A stretch of DNA of 64,000 nt from JAPPHA01 sp963664045 (lineage in GTDB: Bacteria; Pseudomonadota; Alphaproteobacteria; Rhodobacterales; Rhodobacteraceae). How positions within the stretch are numbered: the first letter of the stretch is position 1; every line of letters begins with the position of its first letter. Location of the stretch: NCBI GenBank assembly GCA_963664045.2, contig CAXXGT010000006.1, forward strand, positions 1 through 64,000, written 5' to 3'. Under the pieces are notes generated by a model that made no database searches, was not told where the DNA came from, and saw only the letters and a program-made list of their open reading frames with translations. The position numbers and the translations under genes are program-made. Shown here one piece after another: positions 18,316 to 27,188 of the stretch.

Positions 18316-18866
18316 CGGGCGTATTCGACGACGCACGCGAATTCGCGGCGAACATTGCCAGCGATCATCCGCTCATGGCGCTGGACCTGGGGGACAAGAC
18401 GGTCGGCGTCGCTGTTTCTGACCGCATATGGTGCGCGGCCAGCCCGCGCGAGTCAATTCGCCGCAAGAAGGGCAAGAAGGGCAAGAAGGGCAAGAAGGGT
18501 TCGTTCACGCGAGTCGTCGAGAGGCTGGCCGAAATCGTCGCTGAATCCGGTTGCATCGGCCTGGTTATCGGCCTTCCGAAAAACATGGACGGTTCGGAGG
18601 GCCCGAGGTGCCAGTCGGCGAGGGCGATTGCCGGAAATGTCTGCGCATGTCTTGGAATTCCGGTATTGTTGTGGGACGAACGGTTGTCGACGATCGCCGC
18701 GGAACGGGTTCTGATCGAGGCCGACCTGTCGCGAAAGCGGAGAAAGGAAGTGGTTGATAGCGTGGCGGCTGCCTACATCCTGCAGGGAGTCCTGGCGCGG
18801 ATGAGAAACCTGAAGGAGCTACCGGATGACCAGCGCCCGATCATCGGAAATCTGGAAAAGAGATGA
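18312..18866 (+). CDS. ruvX: RuvX/YqgF family Holliday-junction resolvase-like nuclease
   Basis: RNase H-fold nuclease implicated in recombination intermediates and pre-16S rRNA processing. The catalytic core motifs are visible: LALDLGDKTVGVAVSD, the central LVIGLPKNMDGSEG, WDERLSTIAAERVL and the last acidic motif VVDSVAAAYILQ. At 184 residues it is longer than the usual 140-160 because of an N-terminal extension and a lysine-glycine repeat (residues about 52-63) where homologs have a short loop. It overlaps ccmI by four bases and the next gene by 41 bases. Confidence 0.9.
   Translation: MTGVFDDAREFAANIASDHPLMALDLGDKTVGVAVSDRIWCAASPRESIRRKKGKKGKKGKKGSFTRVVERLAEIVAESGCIGLVIGLPKNMDGSEGPRCQSARAIAGNVCACLGIPVLLWDERLSTIAAERVLIEADLSRKRRKEVVDSVAAAYILQGVLARMRNLKELPDDQRPIIGNLEKR
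18465..18500 (+). repeat. Four tandem 9-bp repeats inside ruvX
   Basis: The unit AAGAAGGGC is repeated four times (the last copy ends in T), encoding KKG four times in frame. Such a perfect short repeat is prone to slippage by whole units without shifting the frame. Confidence 0.95.
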
Positions 18867-19125
18867 AGTCGATTCCCCATGTGTCAGCGTGTGCCTGGTT
18901 CACCCGGACGCCGGTATCTGTCTCGGCTGCCATCGGACACGGGAGGAAATCGATGGATGGAACGACCTGTCTCCGGAAGAGCGGGCATTCATTCTCGACG
19001 AACTCCCCGGCCGGGAAAAATTGCTTCGCGGCCACCGGCGGCGGCGGGGCCCTGGCCGCGGCCGGCACGGGAGGGCGCGGCGCCGGGATGGCGGGAGCAC
19101 GGCGAAGCCGCCGGACCTATCGTGA
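18826..19125 (+). CDS. DUF1289 domain protein (small Cys-rich)
   Basis: A 99-residue protein with the DUF1289 cysteine pattern SPCVSVCLVHPDAGICLGCH near residues 17-36, followed by RTREEIDGWNDLSPEER. The four cysteines probably bind a metal; the function of the family is not established. The C-terminal tail is arginine-rich, which could allow nucleic acid binding. It overlaps the ruvX end by 41 bases in another frame and is likely co-expressed. Confidence 0.8.
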   Translation: MTSARSSEIWKRDEVDSPCVSVCLVHPDAGICLGCHRTREEIDGWNDLSPEERAFILDELPGREKLLRGHRRRRGPGRGRHGRARRRDGGSTAKPPDLS

Positions 19126-19168
19126 GTTCTCCGGCAAACGGGCAAATCCAGGGGTCTGACAATCTCCA

Positions 19169-20044
19169 ATGCAGCAGGATCTTGAAACCATCAGGACGCT
19201 CCCCGTTTGGTCGGGGCCGGTCTCGCTGACCAGGCTGAGCGGCGGAATCACCAACGTCAACTACCTTGCAGACGACAGGGGCCGCCGTTTCGTTGTCCGC
19301 CTCGGTGACGACGTTCCGGTTCACCATATCATGCGTTTCAATGAACTGTCGGCCAGTCGGGCCGCGAGCGCCGCCGGAATCTCCCCTGCGGTTGTCTACC
19401 ACCAGCCGGGAATCCTGGTTCTCGACTACATCGAAGGCCGGACTCTTGAAGCGCGTGACTTCCACGACCGGCAAACGCTTGAACGCGCGCTTTCGGTTGT
19501 CTGCTCGTGCCACACGGACATCCCGAAACATCATCACGGGCCTGCCCTGATGTTCTGGGTCTTTCACGTCATCCGGAGCTATGCAACTGATCTCGAAGCC
19601 GTGAAAAGCCCTTACGTGCGGCTGTTGCCGGAGTTGCGCGCGGCAGCGGAAACGCTGGAGACTATCGTGTCACCCGTCGAGATCGTCTTTGGCCACAATG
19701 ATCTCCTCGCGGCGAATTTCATCGATGACGGAACGAAAATCTGGTTGATCGACTGGGACTACGCGGGATTCAATTCGCCCCTCTTCGACCTGGGCGGCCT
19801 CGCGTCGAACAACGAACTCGATGAAGTCCAGGAACGCTGGTTGCTCGATACCTATTTCACGCGTGCGGTCACCGATCAGCTTCTTGAGCAATACCACGCA
19901 ATGAAATGCGCATCGCTCCTGCGCGAGACCATGTGGAGCATGGTGTCGGAAGTCCACTCGAAAATCGACTTTGACTATCGTGCTTACTCCGAAGACAACC
20001 TTTCCCGGTTCAGGTCGACCTACAGCCAATACCTCAAGTCCTGA
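19169..20044 (+). CDS. Choline/ethanolamine-kinase-like phosphotransferase
   Basis: A 291-residue kinase-fold protein of the APH/choline kinase group. The glycine-rich start SGGITNVNYLA, the catalytic Brenner motif FGHNDLLAANFI and the metal-binding IDWDYAG are visible, which is the LicA/choline-kinase pattern. It probably phosphorylates a small hydroxyl substrate such as choline or a related amino alcohol. It lies nine bases before the dimethylglycine-dehydrogenase-like gene, so the two appear to form one unit linked to choline-derived compounds. Aminoglycoside phosphotransfer is less likely in this context. Confidence 0.8.
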   Translation: MQQDLETIRTLPVWSGPVSLTRLSGGITNVNYLADDRGRRFVVRLGDDVPVHHIMRFNELSASRAASAAGISPAVVYHQPGILVLDYIEGRTLEARDFHDRQTLERALSVVCSCHTDIPKHHHGPALMFWVFHVIRSYATDLEAVKSPYVRLLPELRAAAETLETIVSPVEIVFGHNDLLAANFIDDGTKIWLIDWDYAGFNSPLFDLGGLASNNELDEVQERWLLDTYFTRAVTDQLLEQYHAMKCASLLRETMWSMVSEVHSKIDFDYRAYSEDNLSRFRSTYSQYLKS

Positions 20045-20053
20045 TCCTATCCA

Positions 20054-22483
20054 GTGGGCGCGTTACCGAATACGGCAGGTGTGGTCATCATCGGGGGCGG
20101 GGTTGTCGGCTGTTCGACCGCGTATCACCTCGGAATGCTCGGGTGGACCGATACCGTTCTTCTTGAACGCCGTTCCCTGACTTCAGGGACCACGTTTCAC
20201 GCCGCCGGCCTGGTCGGGCAGCTACGTGCGCACTCGTGCATCACCGAACTGCTCAGGTATTCGGTTGACTTGTACCAACGCCTCGAGGCCGAGACAGGAG
20301 TCGCTACCGGATGGAAAATGACCGGCGGGCTGAGACTGGCGTGCTGTCCGGATCGACTGAAAGAGCTTCGGCGCCGGGCATCGCTGGCCCGATCATTCGG
20401 TCTGGACATGGAGGTCCTGACTCCCGGCGAAGCCCGAACGCTTTGGCCTCCCATGTCAACGGACGACGTCGTCGGAGCGACGTTCCTGCCTACCGACGGA
20501 CAGGTCAATCCATCAGACCTGACCGCCGCCCTTGCGAAAGGCGCGCGGATGACCGGCGTCAGGATTCTCGAAAACACCGGGGTCTTGTCGGTAGAGATCG
20601 ATTCGGGCGGGAAGGCGGTCAAGGCAGTCGAAACCTGCAGGGGACGCATTACCTGCGACGCGGTGGTTTGCTGTGCCGGACATTGGACGCGTTGGCTTGC
20701 CGCTTCGGTCGGAGTGTCTGTCCCGCTGGTCCCCTTGCTGCATCAATACCTGATCACGACCCCGGTCGCCGGGTTACCCGCCACTCTGCCGACGCTGAGA
20801 GACCCAGACCGGCGAACCTATTTCAAGGAGGACGCCGGGAGGCTGGTGATGGGAGGTTACGAACCGAATCCGGTCCCTTGGGCCGGAGGCGGCATTCGGG
20901 ATGAATCTCACTTTTCCCTTCTTCCCCCGGACTGGGATCAGTTCGAGCAGCTGATGCGTCCCGCAATCGACCGGGTGCCGGCATTGAAGACCGTTGGCGT
21001 TCGGCAACTGATCAATGGGCCGGAGAGTTTCACTCCCGATGGCCACTTCATCCTTGGAGAGGCTCCGGAACTGCGGAATTTCTATGTCGGCGCGGGCTTC
21101 AACGCCTTCGGGATCGCGGCGGCTGGCGGCGCGGGCATGGCATTGGCGAGACTGGTCGGCGAGCGCGAGCCGCCATTCGATCTCGGGCCCGTCGACATTC
21201 GCAGGTTCAGCGCGCCCCACCGGAACAGGGACTGGGTCGGGAGACGTACGCGCGATGCCTACGCCGCCCACTATTCCCTTGCGCGGCCTCGGGGCGATGC
21301 CGTTGCCGGACGCCCGTACCGATACCTGGTTCTGCACGATGAACTCGAGTCGGCTGGCGGCCGATTCGGAGAGATATTCGGCTGGGAACAGGTCGACTGG
21401 TTCGGCGGCCGGGACCCGGGAGACGATCAGCTCGCGTTCCCCGGCGTCGGAACGACGTCCGTGAACGAGGCGGTTGCCAGGGAAACCCGAGCCGCGATGA
21501 CAACCGCCGTGCTTGTCGACCGGTCGCCGTGCGCCAAGCTCCGGATCATGGGTCCAGATGCGTGCGAGGTTCTGAAAAGGGTCGCCGCAAACGAGGTTTC
21601 GGTTCCCGTTGAAACAGTCGTCCATTCACCGATGTTGAACGACAGGGGAGGGATCGAGTGTGATGCCATGGTGGCGAGAATCGCCCCGGACCATTATTGC
21701 CTGATTGGCGGTGTCGGAACAGCGACCCGGATTTCGGACTGGATTCACAGGTGGAGCGGCGATGCGGGTCGGTTCGAACTCCGGGATGCCACCGAGGAAT
21801 CCTGTGTTCTCTCCTTCCTGGGTCCGGAAGGGCGCGCAATATTGGGGTCGGTAACCCCGGACGACGTTTCGGAAGCAGGGTTTCCAGCCGATCGGGCACG
21901 GCATGTTCGAATCGGCCCTGAAAGCTGTCTGGCGATACACATGATGTCGTCTGCCGGGCCAGTCTGGGAATTGCATGTGCCGAACAGTGCCGCCAGGGCA
22001 GTCTACCAGGTGCTTTTCGATTCCGGGCAGGAATTCGGGCTGCGACTTGCGGGCAATCTTTGTCTCGAGAGCCTTCGGCTGGAGGCAGGCCGTCCTGCCT
22101 GGGGGACTGATATCGGGCCTGATACGACCCCCCTGGAGGCAGGCCTGGAGTGGGCAACCGGAATCGATCGGGGTGAGGACTTCAAAGGGCGAGACGCATT
22201 GATCCGGCAACGAAGAGTCGGAGTGACAAAGATCTGGGCGGGTTTTTCGACCGGGCGACAGGACGTCGACCTGGTCGGCGGAGAGGCTATTTTCCGGAAC
22301 GGCCAGAGCGTCGGCTGGCTGACCAGAGGTGGATTTGGCCACAATGCCAGGCGGGCCATAGGATACGGATTCGTCCGATGCCAGGAGACGCGAGATCGAT
22401 CCTATGTCATGTGCGGGCAATACGAACTGGACGTGTCCGGCGTGCGCGTGCCGGTCGACGTTCACCTGGGCAGTTTTCCTTGA
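20054..22483 (+). CDS. FAD-dependent oxidoreductase with GcvT domain (dimethylglycine/sarcosine dehydrogenase-like)
   Basis: An 809-residue two-part enzyme. The N-terminal half is a DAO-type flavoprotein with VVIIGGGVVGCSTAYHLG near residue 10. The segment TSGTTFHAAGLVGQLR contains the histidine that carries covalent FAD in dimethylglycine and sarcosine dehydrogenases. The C-terminal half (from about residue 430) is a glycine-cleavage T-protein domain expected to pass the methyl carbon to THF. The GTG at 20054 is used because it immediately precedes the nucleotide-binding fold. With soxBDAG nearby it supports stepwise N-demethylation of betaine-type compounds. The exact N-methyl substrate is unknown. 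Confidence 0.85.
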   Translation: MGALPNTAGVVIIGGGVVGCSTAYHLGMLGWTDTVLLERRSLTSGTTFHAAGLVGQLRAHSCITELLRYSVDLYQRLEAETGVATGWKMTGGLRLACCPDRLKELRRRASLARSFGLDMEVLTPGEARTLWPPMSTDDVVGATFLPTDGQVNPSDLTAALAKGARMTGVRILENTGVLSVEIDSGGKAVKAVETCRGRITCDAVVCCAGHWTRWLAASVGVSVPLVPLLHQYLITTPVAGLPATLPTLRDPDRRTYFKEDAGRLVMGGYEPNPVPWAGGGIRDESHFSLLPPDWDQFEQLMRPAIDRVPALKTVGVRQLINGPESFTPDGHFILGEAPELRNFYVGAGFNAFGIAAAGGAGMALARLVGEREPPFDLGPVDIRRFSAPHRNRDWVGRRTRDAYAAHYSLARPRGDAVAGRPYRYLVLHDELESAGGRFGEIFGWEQVDWFGGRDPGDDQLAFPGVGTTSVNEAVARETRAAMTTAVLVDRSPCAKLRIMGPDACEVLKRVAANEVSVPVETVVHSPMLNDRGGIECDAMVARIAPDHYCLIGGVGTATRISDWIHRWSGDAGRFELRDATEESCVLSFLGPEGRAILGSVTPDDVSEAGFPADRARHVRIGPESCLAIHMMSSAGPVWELHVPNSAARAVYQVLFDSGQEFGLRLAGNLCLESLRLEAGRPAWGTDIGPDTTPLEAGLEWATGIDRGEDFKGRDALIRQRRVGVTKIWAGFSTGRQDVDLVGGEAIFRNGQSVGWLTRGGFGHNARRAIGYGFVRCQETRDRSYVMCGQYELDVSGVRVPVDVHLGSFP

Positions 22484-22545
22484 GCCTTGTCCGCGCCCTT
22501 TGTGGCTGAAAGGCCCGAACTTCCCGCAAGCCGCGTAATCCGGGG

Positions 22546-22652
22546 TCACGGATCGTTCAGCCAGGCGCGACCGAGCGGAAACGGCGGGCGAAAATAAAGG
22601 ATCACGCGTCCTTCCCGGGGTCCGTACAGGGTGTCCGGCCATGGCGCCATCC
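22546..22652 (-). pseudogene. 3' fragment of a PhyH-like dioxygenase gene, cut off by an IS element
   Basis: On the reverse strand this stretch reads MAPWPDTLYGPREG...VILYFRPPFPLGRAW and ends at the TGA at 22546-22548. It is the missing C-terminus of the dioxygenase gene on the far side of the IS. Deleting the IS and one copy of the 8-bp repeat joins the two parts in frame and gives a 265-residue protein. The transition HRFALHGMAPW matches what is expected around the distal metal-binding histidine of the family. Confidence 0.85.
22645..22652. repeat. Target-site duplication, left copy
   Basis: CGCCATCC directly abuts the left end of the IS and is repeated at 24286-24293 directly after its right end. 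Confidence 0.88.
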
Positions 22653-24285
22653 GGGTGTGAGTCCGGCATGGCGACATGATTTGGCATGGATCGATGGATT
22701 TGACTGCTGCGAATCAGGCGAAAGCGGGTGTTTAGGCGTGATTTGGCCGGTCGAGGTGACAGGATTTCGGGTTGGCGCGGAATTTTGTCACCATCGGGGG
22801 ATTTCGGGAATGTTCCTTCCGCACGACATCGCTATCGTGCGGTTAATTGTAGAGACCGGCGCTTGGCCGGAGCAAGGAGCATTCCCAATGACACTTTCGC
22901 ACACGGGTTCAGCGTTGTCCAACACTCCCGACATTTCCGAAATTGCCGACGCGGCAGCTGAGGCCATCCGCCGCGAGGTCCTCGAACGCTTTGTCTCGGC
23001 CGACGTCGCGTGCGACTTTGCCAGGGTCGAGATGCTGGTTTTCGATTCCGTTGCGGCAACGGGGCGGGAGATGCTGCGGACCCTGATCGAAGCCCGCGAT
23101 GACGCCGCGCCGCGGCTGATGCGGGACGACAAGCCTTGGTACCGGGCCGGCGCCACTCACAAGACCATCATGACACTGCTCGGGGAGGTGAGCTATGAGC
23201 GCAGCCGCTTTCGCCGCCGCGGCGCGCCAGTGTCATGGATGCCGGTGGACGAGAGCCTCGGGCTGATGGGAGGCTGGATGACGCGGCCGGCGGCGGAGGC
23301 GGCGGTGATGACCGTGGCACACTGCACCTACCAGGATGCGGAACAGTTGCTGCAGAAGGCCGGCGCGATGACGCCGTCGGCGAGCGCGCTGCAGGATCTG
23401 GTGACTGCGGTGCATGAACACTGGAGCACGGCCGAGGAGACGGTGATACCCCAGGTGCGGGAGGCCGAAGGCATTCCGGGCGCGGCGGTTTCGGCGGCGA
23501 TTTCGCTGGATGGCGTGATGGTGCCGATGCGTCCCGGCGAGGATGGGCGGGCGGAGGCCTGCTGGCGCGAGGCCTCCTGCGGAACGGTGTCCTTCCTCGA
23601 CAGGGAAGGAACGCGTCTTGCCGGCATTTGCCTGGCGCGCATGCCGGAGGCGGGGATGACAAGCCTGAAGGCGCGTCTCCTGAGCGAGGTTGCGAAGGTC
23701 AGGGAGGCGCGGCCGGACCTGGTGCTGGTGGCGGCGGCTGACGGGGCGCTGTCGAACTGGGAATTCCTTGCGAAGCTGGATCCGCACGCGGAGGTCCTGG
23801 ATGTCTGGCACGCGCTCGAACATCTTCATGTCGTCGCACAATCTGCACGTGATCCGGACAGCTGGTTCCAGAAGTGGCGCGGTGTGCTGATGAACGAACA
23901 CGACGGGGTGGAGCGGGTCATCCGGGCCATACGCTACCTGCGGGACAGTTGTCACCGCGGCCGTGGAGATGTGGAGCGGGAGCTGGAATTCTTCCGCAAG
24001 AACAGATCACGCATGCGCTACCGGGCCCTGCAGGACCGCAATCTCCCGATCGGCAGCGGTGTGGTGGAGGCCGCAAACAAAAGCATCGTGTGCAAGAGAT
24101 TCAAGGGTTCGGGCATGCGATGGAGCATGGAGGGCGGCCAGGCGATCATGACCTTCCGGGCACTGATCCTGTCAGGACGGTTCGGCCGCGCGTGGAACGC
24201 ACTGGCAGCAAATGACAACGCCAAACCAACCCGCCAGGCCCTCGCAGCATGAGACCAAAAACGTCGCCATCTCAAATTTACACCC
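22653..24285 (+). mobile_element. Complete ISKra4-family-type insertion sequence (1633 bp)
   Basis: The element begins GGGTGT and its right end read on the other strand also begins GGGTGT. Both ends then share ATGGCGAC after nine bases, giving an imperfect terminal inverted repeat matching at about 17 of the first 23 positions. An 8-bp direct repeat, CGCCATCC, flanks it. It carries one full-length transposase gene on the forward strand. The left 235 bp before the transposase hold no other gene. It sits inside a PhyH-like gene. The intact transposase and exact flanking repeats suggest a fairly recent insertion. Confidence 0.9.
22888..24252 (+). CDS. tnpA: ISKra4-family-like transposase
   Basis: A 454-residue DDE-type transposase. 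Candidate acidic positions lie in AISLDGVMVPM, VAAADGALSNWEF and GSGVVEAANK, and the VWHALEHLHV segment is typical of the group. The start at 22888 (MTLSHTGS) follows AAGGAG; an open frame upstream extends into the IS end without family features. No frameshift or stop is seen, so it may be active. Its GC-rich codon use is like that of the host. Confidence 0.85.
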   Translation: MTLSHTGSALSNTPDISEIADAAAEAIRREVLERFVSADVACDFARVEMLVFDSVAATGREMLRTLIEARDDAAPRLMRDDKPWYRAGATHKTIMTLLGEVSYERSRFRRRGAPVSWMPVDESLGLMGGWMTRPAAEAAVMTVAHCTYQDAEQLLQKAGAMTPSASALQDLVTAVHEHWSTAEETVIPQVREAEGIPGAAVSAAISLDGVMVPMRPGEDGRAEACWREASCGTVSFLDREGTRLAGICLARMPEAGMTSLKARLLSEVAKVREARPDLVLVAAADGALSNWEFLAKLDPHAEVLDVWHALEHLHVVAQSARDPDSWFQKWRGVLMNEHDGVERVIRAIRYLRDSCHRGRGDVERELEFFRKNRSRMRYRALQDRNLPIGSGVVEAANKSIVCKRFKGSGMRWSMEGGQAIMTFRALILSGRFGRAWNALAANDNAKPTRQALAA

Positions 24286-24293
24286 CGCCATCC
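24286..24293. repeat. Target-site duplication, right copy
   Basis: CGCCATCC directly follows the right end of the ISKra4-type element and matches 22645-22652. Confidence 0.88.
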
Positions 24294-24984
24294 CGTGCAA
24301 CGCGAAGCGGTGGACGAGGTAGGCTTCACCCGGTCTGGCCGGCAGTTCATGCCGGGCGCAATCTGCCCAGATCGATCGTCGTGCTTCGTGGTAGACGTCG
24401 GTGACATCGACGCCACTCCACTGGCCAGGTTCCAACGACCCGAATGCCTCTTGGAATACCTTTCGCATGACTTCGTGAGATCCGTCCCAGACCACGAACG
24501 GCGCTGCTTCGGCGGGAGATTCGTTCACCGGGATTCCGAGTACGAACCGATGCAATTCCCGGAGATGGCGCCGTCGTCGCGTTCCGACCGGGTGAAGGCC
24601 ATCGACATGGGCCGCGTCCCGATCCATCCGGTACCTGTACGCGTTGACGGATTCATGCGCATCGCGCCGGGGATACCCCCGAAAACAGACCGATACCTGA
24701 GCCCGGTCCCAGGCGATATCGCCCTGGATTTCCTCGATGAAATCAGTCGCGCTACAGGAGAGCGGCCCGGATCCGCCGACCGATCCGTCCTCGTGGTTTG
24801 GCAGTCCCGACACGCCGACGAGCCAGGTATCGCCGTGACGAAGCCATTTTCTTCGAACATCCGGAGCAGCCGCGACCTGGAACGCCGCCGGTGCTGCGGC
24901 CGCGAGCCATGATCGGAGCCGCGGATCGACCGGGAACTTGAACCATCCCCTGGCCGCGTATTCCTCTCGGATCGATCGGTTCAT
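24286..24984 (-). pseudogene. 5' part of a PhyH-like (phytanoyl-CoA dioxygenase family) gene, truncated by an IS
   Basis: Encodes the first 230 or so residues of an Fe(II)/2-oxoglutarate-dependent dioxygenase-like protein. The metal motif HVD is seen in DAAHVDGLHP and the distal His in HRFALHG, after PFVVWDGSHEVMR, all typical of PhyH-like proteins. At 24286 the gene runs into the IS, where translation would continue 38 codons into IS sequence. The left copy of the target site (24286-24293 is the right copy) and the 3' fragment at 22546-22652 complete it. The gene starts 54 bp after the CoA-ligase pair on the same strand, so it was probably the third gene of that operon. Substrate unknown. 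Confidence 0.85.
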
Positions 24985-25038
24985 TCTGAGCAGGGACGGA
25001 GGCAGTCTGACACGCCGTTGACAGGCTGCTTCCGCTGG

Positions 25039-25923
25039 CTATTCCGGTGCTGCGGCCAGCGCAGCGGTCATCATCGGCGTGACGTGGTCCGCGTCTGACG
25101 CGATCCGGACACCCGCGGCGGCGAGACGGTCACATTTCTCCTGGACCGACCTTGACCCGAACATCGACAGGGTTCCGGCATGGCCCATGCGGCGCTCGCG
25201 GGGCGCGTGCCTCCCTGCAATCAACGCAACGACCGGCTTGGGAAAGGATTCCGAGGACAGGTACTCGGCCGCCTGCTCTTCTTCCGTACCCCCGATTTCC
25301 CCGATCAGGATCACGCCCCTTGTCTGCTCGTCATGCATGTACATTTCGAGGCAGTTCCGGAATCCGAGGCCGTGAATAGGGTCTCCTCCAATTCCGACGG
25401 TCGTTGATTGCCCGAGTCCTGCCCGACTCGTTTGCGCGACGATTTCGCTCGTCAGGGATGCGGAGCGTGACGCAATCCCTACGCATCCAGGCCGGGCATC
25501 GGCTGTCGACATCACGCCGATCTTGCATTCGCCCGGCGTCAGGACCCCTTGGGAGTTGGGGCCGACAAGCACAGTGGTCGAGTTCTCGAGGGCTGCCCGG
25601 ACACGCATAACGTCGTGCACGGGTACCCGCTCCGTCACGCAGACAGCCAGTCCGATATCGGCTTCAACGGCTTCCAGCATCGCGTCGGCGGCATGATGTG
25701 CTGGTACCAGGATCAGGCTCGCCGTCGCTCCTGTCTCTGCCATGGCTTCCGCGACAGTATCAAAGACCGGCAGGCCCACATGCCTTGTGCCGCCTTTCCC
25801 GGGCCTGACGCCTCCGACATAGGTCGAACCGTAGCGCAGGGCGAGATCCGTGTAGAAAGTGCCCGACCTCCCGGTCATTCCCTGAACAATGACCCTGGTG
25901 TTCCGGTCGACGAGAATTCCCAT
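25039..25923 (-). CDS. Succinyl-CoA synthetase-like alpha subunit (acyl-CoA ligase, ADP/GDP-forming)
   Basis: Alpha subunit of a succinate/malate-CoA ligase-type enzyme, 294 residues. The N-terminal CoA-binding domain begins IVQGMTGRSGTFYTDLAL. The phosphohistidine is in RMGHAGTLSMFG, although the family usually has GHAGAII at this point. The segment CVTERVPVHDV matches the usual ITEGIP motif loosely. These departures and the absence of TCA genes suggest a specialised acid (malate or another dicarboxylate) as substrate. It lies 18 bp after its beta partner in one operon with a GntR regulator divergent to it. Confidence 0.85.
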   Translation of the reverse strand: MGILVDRNTRVIVQGMTGRSGTFYTDLALRYGSTYVGGVRPGKGGTRHVGLPVFDTVAEAMAETGATASLILVPAHHAADAMLEAVEADIGLAVCVTERVPVHDVMRVRAALENSTTVLVGPNSQGVLTPGECKIGVMSTADARPGCVGIASRSASLTSEIVAQTSRAGLGQSTTVGIGGDPIHGLGFRNCLEMYMHDEQTRGVILIGEIGGTEEEQAAEYLSSESFPKPVVALIAGRHAPRERRMGHAGTLSMFGSRSVQEKCDRLAAAGVRIASDADHVTPMMTAALAAAPE

Positions 25924-25941
25924 GAATGATGTCCTTGCCGA

Positions 25942-27099
25942 TCAGAGAGACACGACACGCGCAATGGCCGAAGTCATGGACTCGAAATGCTCATGGGGCA
26001 GGCGCCGGTCCTTCAGGATCGTTCGCGCCCAGGGCGCGTTCTGGCCTGCGAGGCGCGCAACGACCGGAGGTCGGCGAGCGGAGCGCGAATAGGCAAACGC
26101 GAGCCCTTCGACAACGGTATCACAGACCGTCATGCCTCCACCGTGGACGTTGAGAAGTATGGCCTTGACGGAGGTGTTCTCGAGCAGGAGCGTTACGCCC
26201 TTCGCGATCTGCAGGCTGGTCGCCGTAGTTCGAATATCCATGAAGTTGGCCGGCCGTCCCCCCGCATCGATCAGCATGTCGTTCGTGGCAAGTCCAAGTC
26301 CGGCACCGTTGGTCACGACTCCGATGTCTCCGCCAAGGCGAACGAAGTTGATTTCGTTCTCCCGGGCGGTCTGTTCGACCGGGTCGGGCTGCAGTTCGGC
26401 GGAAAGGGCTTCGTATTCCGGATGGCGAAAGAGCGCGTTGTCGTCAAGCGAGACCTTTGCGTCGACCGCCAGGACCTCGCCGTCTTCCATAATTGCCATC
26501 GGATTGATCTCGAGGATGTTGATATCGAGGTCCGCGAACGCCTTCATGCAACCGTTCACCAGTTCAAAAGCGCCGTCCCTGTGGTTCTCCGGGATTCCCA
26601 TGCGGGCGAGAAAGTCGATGATTTCGGCTCTTTCTCCCGAACAGTCGGGAGAAAGGGGGCAGGTGACAAGAATGTCCGGCTGCCGGGCGGCCTTTTCCTC
26701 GAATTCTACGCCGCCTTCCGAAGAACCCAGGAGTGCAGGCAATGCCGTGGTCTGATCAATCACGATCGCGAAGTACAGCGAAGAACGGAAATCCAAGGCC
26801 TCTTCCACGTAGACGGACTCGACGGTTTCGCCTGCCGGGCCGGTCTGCTCGGTCACCAGTCGGGTACCGAGAATCTTCCGCGCTTCGATTCCTGCGTATC
26901 GGGGGGAATTGGCAAAATTGACTCCCCCGGCAAGCCCGCGGCCTCCTGCCAGGATCTGCGCCTTGACGGCGAATTGGCTGCAACCAAGTTCGTCGGCAAC
27001 GGCAACGGCTTCAGTTTCCGATTTCGCGATCCGGCCTGCAGGAGTCTTCACGCCGTATCCGGAGAGCAATTCCTTGGAACGATTCTCGGTCAGAAACAT
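25942..27099 (-). CDS. Succinyl-CoA synthetase-like beta subunit (ATP-grasp)
   Basis: Beta subunit of the CoA ligase, 385 residues. The N-terminal ATP-grasp domain shows FAVKAQILAGGRGLAGG and LDINILEINPMAI, with the ligand segment AVDAKVSLDDNALFR. The C-terminal ligase domain has VVTNGAGLGLATNDM. Where classical SucC has a VNIFGGI motif this protein has LNVHGGGMTVCD. The ATG at 27099 (MFLTENRSKELL) is used because homologs begin there. First gene of the operon; an operator-like palindrome lies 73 bp upstream. Confidence 0.87.
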   Translation of the reverse strand: MFLTENRSKELLSGYGVKTPAGRIAKSETEAVAVADELGCSQFAVKAQILAGGRGLAGGVNFANSPRYAGIEARKILGTRLVTEQTGPAGETVESVYVEEALDFRSSLYFAIVIDQTTALPALLGSSEGGVEFEEKAARQPDILVTCPLSPDCSGERAEIIDFLARMGIPENHRDGAFELVNGCMKAFADLDINILEINPMAIMEDGEVLAVDAKVSLDDNALFRHPEYEALSAELQPDPVEQTARENEINFVRLGGDIGVVTNGAGLGLATNDMLIDAGGRPANFMDIRTTATSLQIAKGVTLLLENTSVKAILLNVHGGGMTVCDTVVEGLAFAYSRSARRPPVVARLAGQNAPWARTILKDRRLPHEHFESMTSAIARVVSL

Positions 27100-27171
27100 T
27101 GCAAACCGTCCTTTCGGTTGCCGAGACAATTGCCGCTTTCCGTCACAAGGTCAACAACGTTCAAATTCATT

Positions 27172-27188
27172 TGGTATTATGTATACCA
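27172..27188. promoter_or_regulatory. Operator-like palindrome upstream of the CoA-ligase operon
   Basis: TGGTATTATGTATACCA is a perfect TGGTAT/ATACCA inverted repeat with a 5-bp centre, 73 bp before the CoA-ligase beta start. Read on the other strand it differs from the site at 27389-27405 at only two of 17 positions. This fits binding by the adjacent FCD-type GntR regulator. Confidence 0.7.

Noticed and set aside
22724..24289. First guess at IS boundaries based on a GCGGGTGT match
   Set aside because: The ends at 22653 and 24285 have a longer inverted match, an exact 8-bp target duplication and restore the split gene in frame, so they are preferred.
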